Below the pieces are notes generated by a model. That model had not been told where the DNA came from, did no database searches, and saw only the letters and a program-made list of their open reading frames with translations. From the NCBI GenBank assembly GCA_963803115.1, contig CAWDLN010000013.1, positions 1 through 64,000 of the forward strand: a stretch of 64,000 nucleotides of DNA, in the 5' to 3' direction. Both the position numbers and the translations under genes were made by a program. Origin of the DNA: DATBGZ01 sp963803115. Its GTDB lineage: Bacteria > Actinomycetota > Actinomycetes > Mycobacteriales > Micromonosporaceae. Position 1 is the stretch's first letter; every line of letters begins with the position of its first letter. This document shows, in pieces, positions 63,529-64,000 of the stretch.

Positions 63529-64000
63529 GCCGTAGCACTCAACGACCGCTACTTCCGCGACTACGAATATGTGCTAATTGGCTGTTCGCCCAATTTCAAT
63601 ATGGCGACGCAAATTGCAATGATAGCGAGCCAGCGGGTTCTCATTCCGCACGACCAGACTACCTGTCGAGTATCGGGTTCCCTTATCTCGAAGAGACACT
63701 GCGTCGTCTCGTCAAAGAGCACAAAGATCGTCGCACTCTAGTTACTCGATCAATGCCGGGCTACATCGCACACCGGATACTTGGCGTGCTGTTCACCATG
63801 GTGCAGCACCAGGCGCCGGATCGGCGTACAAGGCGCAGCAGACGTGGATCCGAGTATGCAAAGGGCCGGGGCCTGCCGCTCTTCGACGAAATCTTCCGGT
63901 TCAACAACGGACTCTTCGCCAACGCCGGCGAATCGGGCGTACCCGTCGGGCTTGCGCCGGTCAAGGGCCAGGACGCGGTCGTGGACGATCTCCGCCCGGA

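Larger units (their letters stand above)
62590..64000 (+). pseudogene. ParA-family ATPase pseudogene, interrupted and 3' partial
   Basis: RIISVINYSVGVAKTTLTADLG is the ParA Walker A region with key positions lost (KGGVGKTT has become SVGVAKTT). One frame over, GKRALLIDFDPQSSLTLS is Walker A', then a TGA. Later DLIASHFELMRVDLKR, and beyond the insertion DYEYVLIGCSPNFNMATQIAMIAS and DYLSSIGFPYLEETLRRLV, are typical ParA blocks. At least three frame breaks plus a 507-bp insertion. The frame continues off the window. Such chromosomal parA-like genes often come from plasmids or integrative elements. Confidence 0.75.

Noticed and set aside
1..64000. CRISPR array, tRNA or rRNA genes
   Set aside because: No regularly spaced short repeats and no tRNA- or rRNA-like stretch was recognised by eye.

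Overview
The window is high-GC actinobacterial DNA. The evidence is G/C-rich third codon positions, many GTG starts, a DUF2637/SpdB-like membrane protein, a WhiB-like Cys cluster, and giant modular proteins of the kind seen in Streptomyces and Micromonosporaceae. The genus cannot be fixed from sequence alone. Every family name below rests on motif reading, not on a database search.

1-41.8 kb, plus strand. This is the striking part. Seven large open segments (up to 4,376 codons), plus short ones, follow each other on one strand with almost no intergenic space. At most junctions the protein homology continues straight into another frame. Read together they look like one enormous modular protein, about 13,900 codons long and already open at the left window edge, broken by single-base indels. 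An alternative is a tight series of giant genes. It carries helical spacer repeats and a set of enzyme-like effector modules, in this order: OTU protease-like, SET methyltransferase-like, His/Cys (clan CD-like) module, degenerate OTU, a second intact OTU, a HELFGH zinc-protease-like domain (present twice, as a 787-bp near-identical duplication), a DUF3626-like region, a HipA/PI3K-like kinase, a papain-fold (Tox-PL-like) domain, a phosphoribosyltransferase-like domain, four more His/Cys modules, two NlpC/P60-like modules without the catalytic Cys, and an amidoligase-like domain. The inference is a multi-effector toxin whose N terminus lies upstream of the window.

41.9-48 kb. This holds a DUF2637/SpdB-like membrane protein, three proteins of unknown function (one signal-anchored, one frameshifted), and a membrane-anchored double lytic transglycosylase with a ricin-type lectin tail. 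They fit a conjugation or secretion accessory cluster.

48-53 kb. This is a graveyard: a WhiB-like fragment, an ABC-transporter ATPase fragment, a hypothetical gene tail, an IS3 transposase remnant and a serine-recombinase remnant. They surround one intact large AAA/LuxR-type regulator.

53-62.5 kb, minus strand. This is an intact catabolic locus. It encodes PxpA, PxpB and PxpC (5-oxoprolinase), a D-glutamate cyclase-family (DUF1445) protein, a complete Liv-type ABC importer (LivJ-H-M-G-F) and a GntR/FCD regulator. An ATTGTT half-site lies upstream of pxpA, livJ and gntR, and is a perfect 13-bp palindrome at pxpA. The most economical model is uptake and hydrolysis of 5-oxoproline or a related compound under GntR control.

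62.6-64 kb, plus strand. A decayed parA-like gene is interrupted by a 507-bp IS66-derived mini-element with matching terminal inverted repeats and an 8-bp target duplication.
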